Assembly (NCBI RefSeq): GCF_021044625.1
Contig: NZ_CP087999.1
Location: 3,307,001 to 3,371,000, forward strand
DNA from: Geomonas sp. RF6
Lineage (GTDB): Bacteria > Desulfobacterota > Desulfuromonadia > Geobacterales > Geobacteraceae
Direction: 5' to 3'
Length of the DNA: 64,000 bases
Shown here: piece by piece, positions 63,120-64,000 of the stretch
Numbering within the stretch: position 1 is the stretch's first letter
Layout: each line of letters opens with the position of its first letter
Program-made: the position numbers and the translations under genes
The notes under the pieces: model-generated
Database searches by the model: none
The model's input: only the letters and a program-made list of their open reading frames with translations
Told to the model about the DNA's origin: nothing

Positions 63120-64000
63120 TTGAACCCGGTTGTTTCGGTAGTGATACCTACGTACAACTCTGCATCAACCCTCCGCGACTGTGTCACATCGGTCCTTGCT
63201 CAGACTCACAAGTCGCTGGAGGTGATCATCGTCGATGACGGATCGTCGGACGACACTGTCACGATTGCGCGCTCTTTTGGCGGCCCCGTGGTGGTCCTGA
63301 CGAAGGAAAATGGCGGTCCGGCCAGTGCCCGCAATTTGGGGATCAGGAAGTGTAGTGGTGAGTTCATCGCTTTTATGGACTCAGACGATCTCTGGCTTCC
63401 CACGAAGGTAGAGCGACAAGTCGCTGTCGCCCGCTCAGCTAAGAAACCGGCACTGGTCTTCACGGGCGTGCAAAGGACTTTGGGGCCGGGTATGATACCC
63501 CCTTCTCCGCAATATAAACTCTACAGCGGTGAAAATCCACTCACTTACGCGACTCTTTGGGCGAAGAACTGGATTACCACATCGAGTGTTCTGGCACACC
63601 GTCTGGTGTTTGAGGACCTGCTCTTTGACGAGGATCCCCTCATTGAAGGGGCAGAGGACTTCGACCTATGGCTGCGCATTGCGAACCGGCACCCGATCTG
63701 GTATCTCGACGAGGTGCTCACCATCTACCTCGTGTCGGGCGGCGGACACAGTCGCAGCAACATGGAGCGGACGTATCTGGCGCTTAATAGGATGTATGAC
63801 AAGCTCGCTCCGCTGTCGGAACGCCACCATCTATCCGCACGAGATCTCAATTGGAAGAGGTTCGAACTAAACAAAATCTTCGGAATTCGTTTCTTTCAAT
63901 GCGGGAATATATCTGTGGCAAAAAGCTACCTCCGGAACGCTCGGTCCGCCTCTTGGTATGACTTATCGCTCATGTATTTCTCCCTTCTAACGTTTCTTCC
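63120..64000 (+). CDS. Glycosyltransferase, family 2 (3' end outside window)
   Basis: The frame opens at TTG 63120 behind GGAGGT and stays open to the window edge, at least 293 codons. It reads MNPVVSVVIPTYNSASTL..., VIIVDDGSSDDT, NGGPASARNLGIR and FIAFMDSDDLWLP, then EGAEDFDLWLRIANRHP. It is a near-paralogue in layout of the enzyme just upstream. The true end lies beyond 64000. Confidence 0.88.
   Translation, partial: MNPVVSVVIPTYNSASTLRDCVTSVLAQTHKSLEVIIVDDGSSDDTVTIARSFGGPVVVLTKENGGPASARNLGIRKCSGEFIAFMDSDDLWLPTKVERQVAVARSAKKPALVFTGVQRTLGPGMIPPSPQYKLYSGENPLTYATLWAKNWITTSSVLAHRLVFEDLLFDEDPLIEGAEDFDLWLRIANRHPIWYLDEVLTIYLVSGGGHSRSNMERTYLALNRMYDKLAPLSERHHLSARDLNWKRFELNKIFGIRFFQCGNISVAKSYLRNARSASWYDLSLMYFSLLTFL

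Overview
The window is a contiguous stretch of a GC-rich, Gram-negative chromosome. Gene content and order point to the Geobacterales (Desulfuromonadota; Geobacter/Geomonas-like). The evidence is the pgpH-ybeY-dgkA-corC-lnt-prfB block, a radical SAM/SPASM protein of a type I associate with Geobacter, many lipoproteins and envelope genes, and a complete-looking PEP-CTERM/XrtA-type exopolysaccharide assembly module. No rRNA, tRNA, CRISPR array, prophage or insertion-sequence transposase was recognised. The taxonomic call is inference from gene content.

Layout. 1-5.6 kb: protein repair methyltransferase, pseudouridine synthase, a chemotaxis receptor with a FliA-type promoter, and enolase. 5.9-13 kb: an envelope/translation operon of c-di-AMP phosphodiesterase-like PgpH, YbeY, a fused lipid kinase-PAP2 phosphatase, a CBS protein, Lnt, and RF2 with its programmed +1 frameshift. 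13-22 kb: mostly envelope and housekeeping genes (SPOR-NlpC/P60 lipoprotein, DUF1015, FKBP, class II aldolase, PilZ, HD, Tim44-like, ChaN-PDZ). 22-27 kb: an orphan radical SAM/SPASM protein convergent with a secreted M6 metalloprotease. 27-43 kb: trmL, a solitary trpB, a lytic transglycosylase, two ABC-F ATPases, the yebC-ruvC-ruvA-ruvB-hda series broken up by repeats, an oxidoreductase, metF and a YbgA-like protein.

43-64 kb is the most coherent system. Two PEP-CTERM surface proteins share nearly identical sorting tails, and each has a sigma-54-type promoter. A CPBP/CAAX-type membrane protease lies between them. These are followed by prsT, an EpsB-type priming glycosyltransferase, polysaccharide export protein, chain-length determinant, tyrosine autokinase, AAA-type ATPase and an outer-membrane barrel protein. 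A glycan-building tail follows: three GT2 enzymes, a polysaccharide deacetylase, a GT1-like enzyme, a Wzx-type flippase and a WbsX-type enzyme. The exosortase itself is not in the window and may lie beyond 64 kb. Together the genes would prime, polymerise, regulate and export an exopolysaccharide and couple it to surface-protein sorting.

Intergenic DNA between 2 and 40 kb is rich in dispersed non-coding repeats: a roughly 140-bp multi-hairpin element (four copies, all in one orientation), REP/BIME-like palindromes, a palindromic MITE-like element and CGCAAAGACGCAAAG-type repeats. They sit in intergenic gaps, including inside the ruv series.
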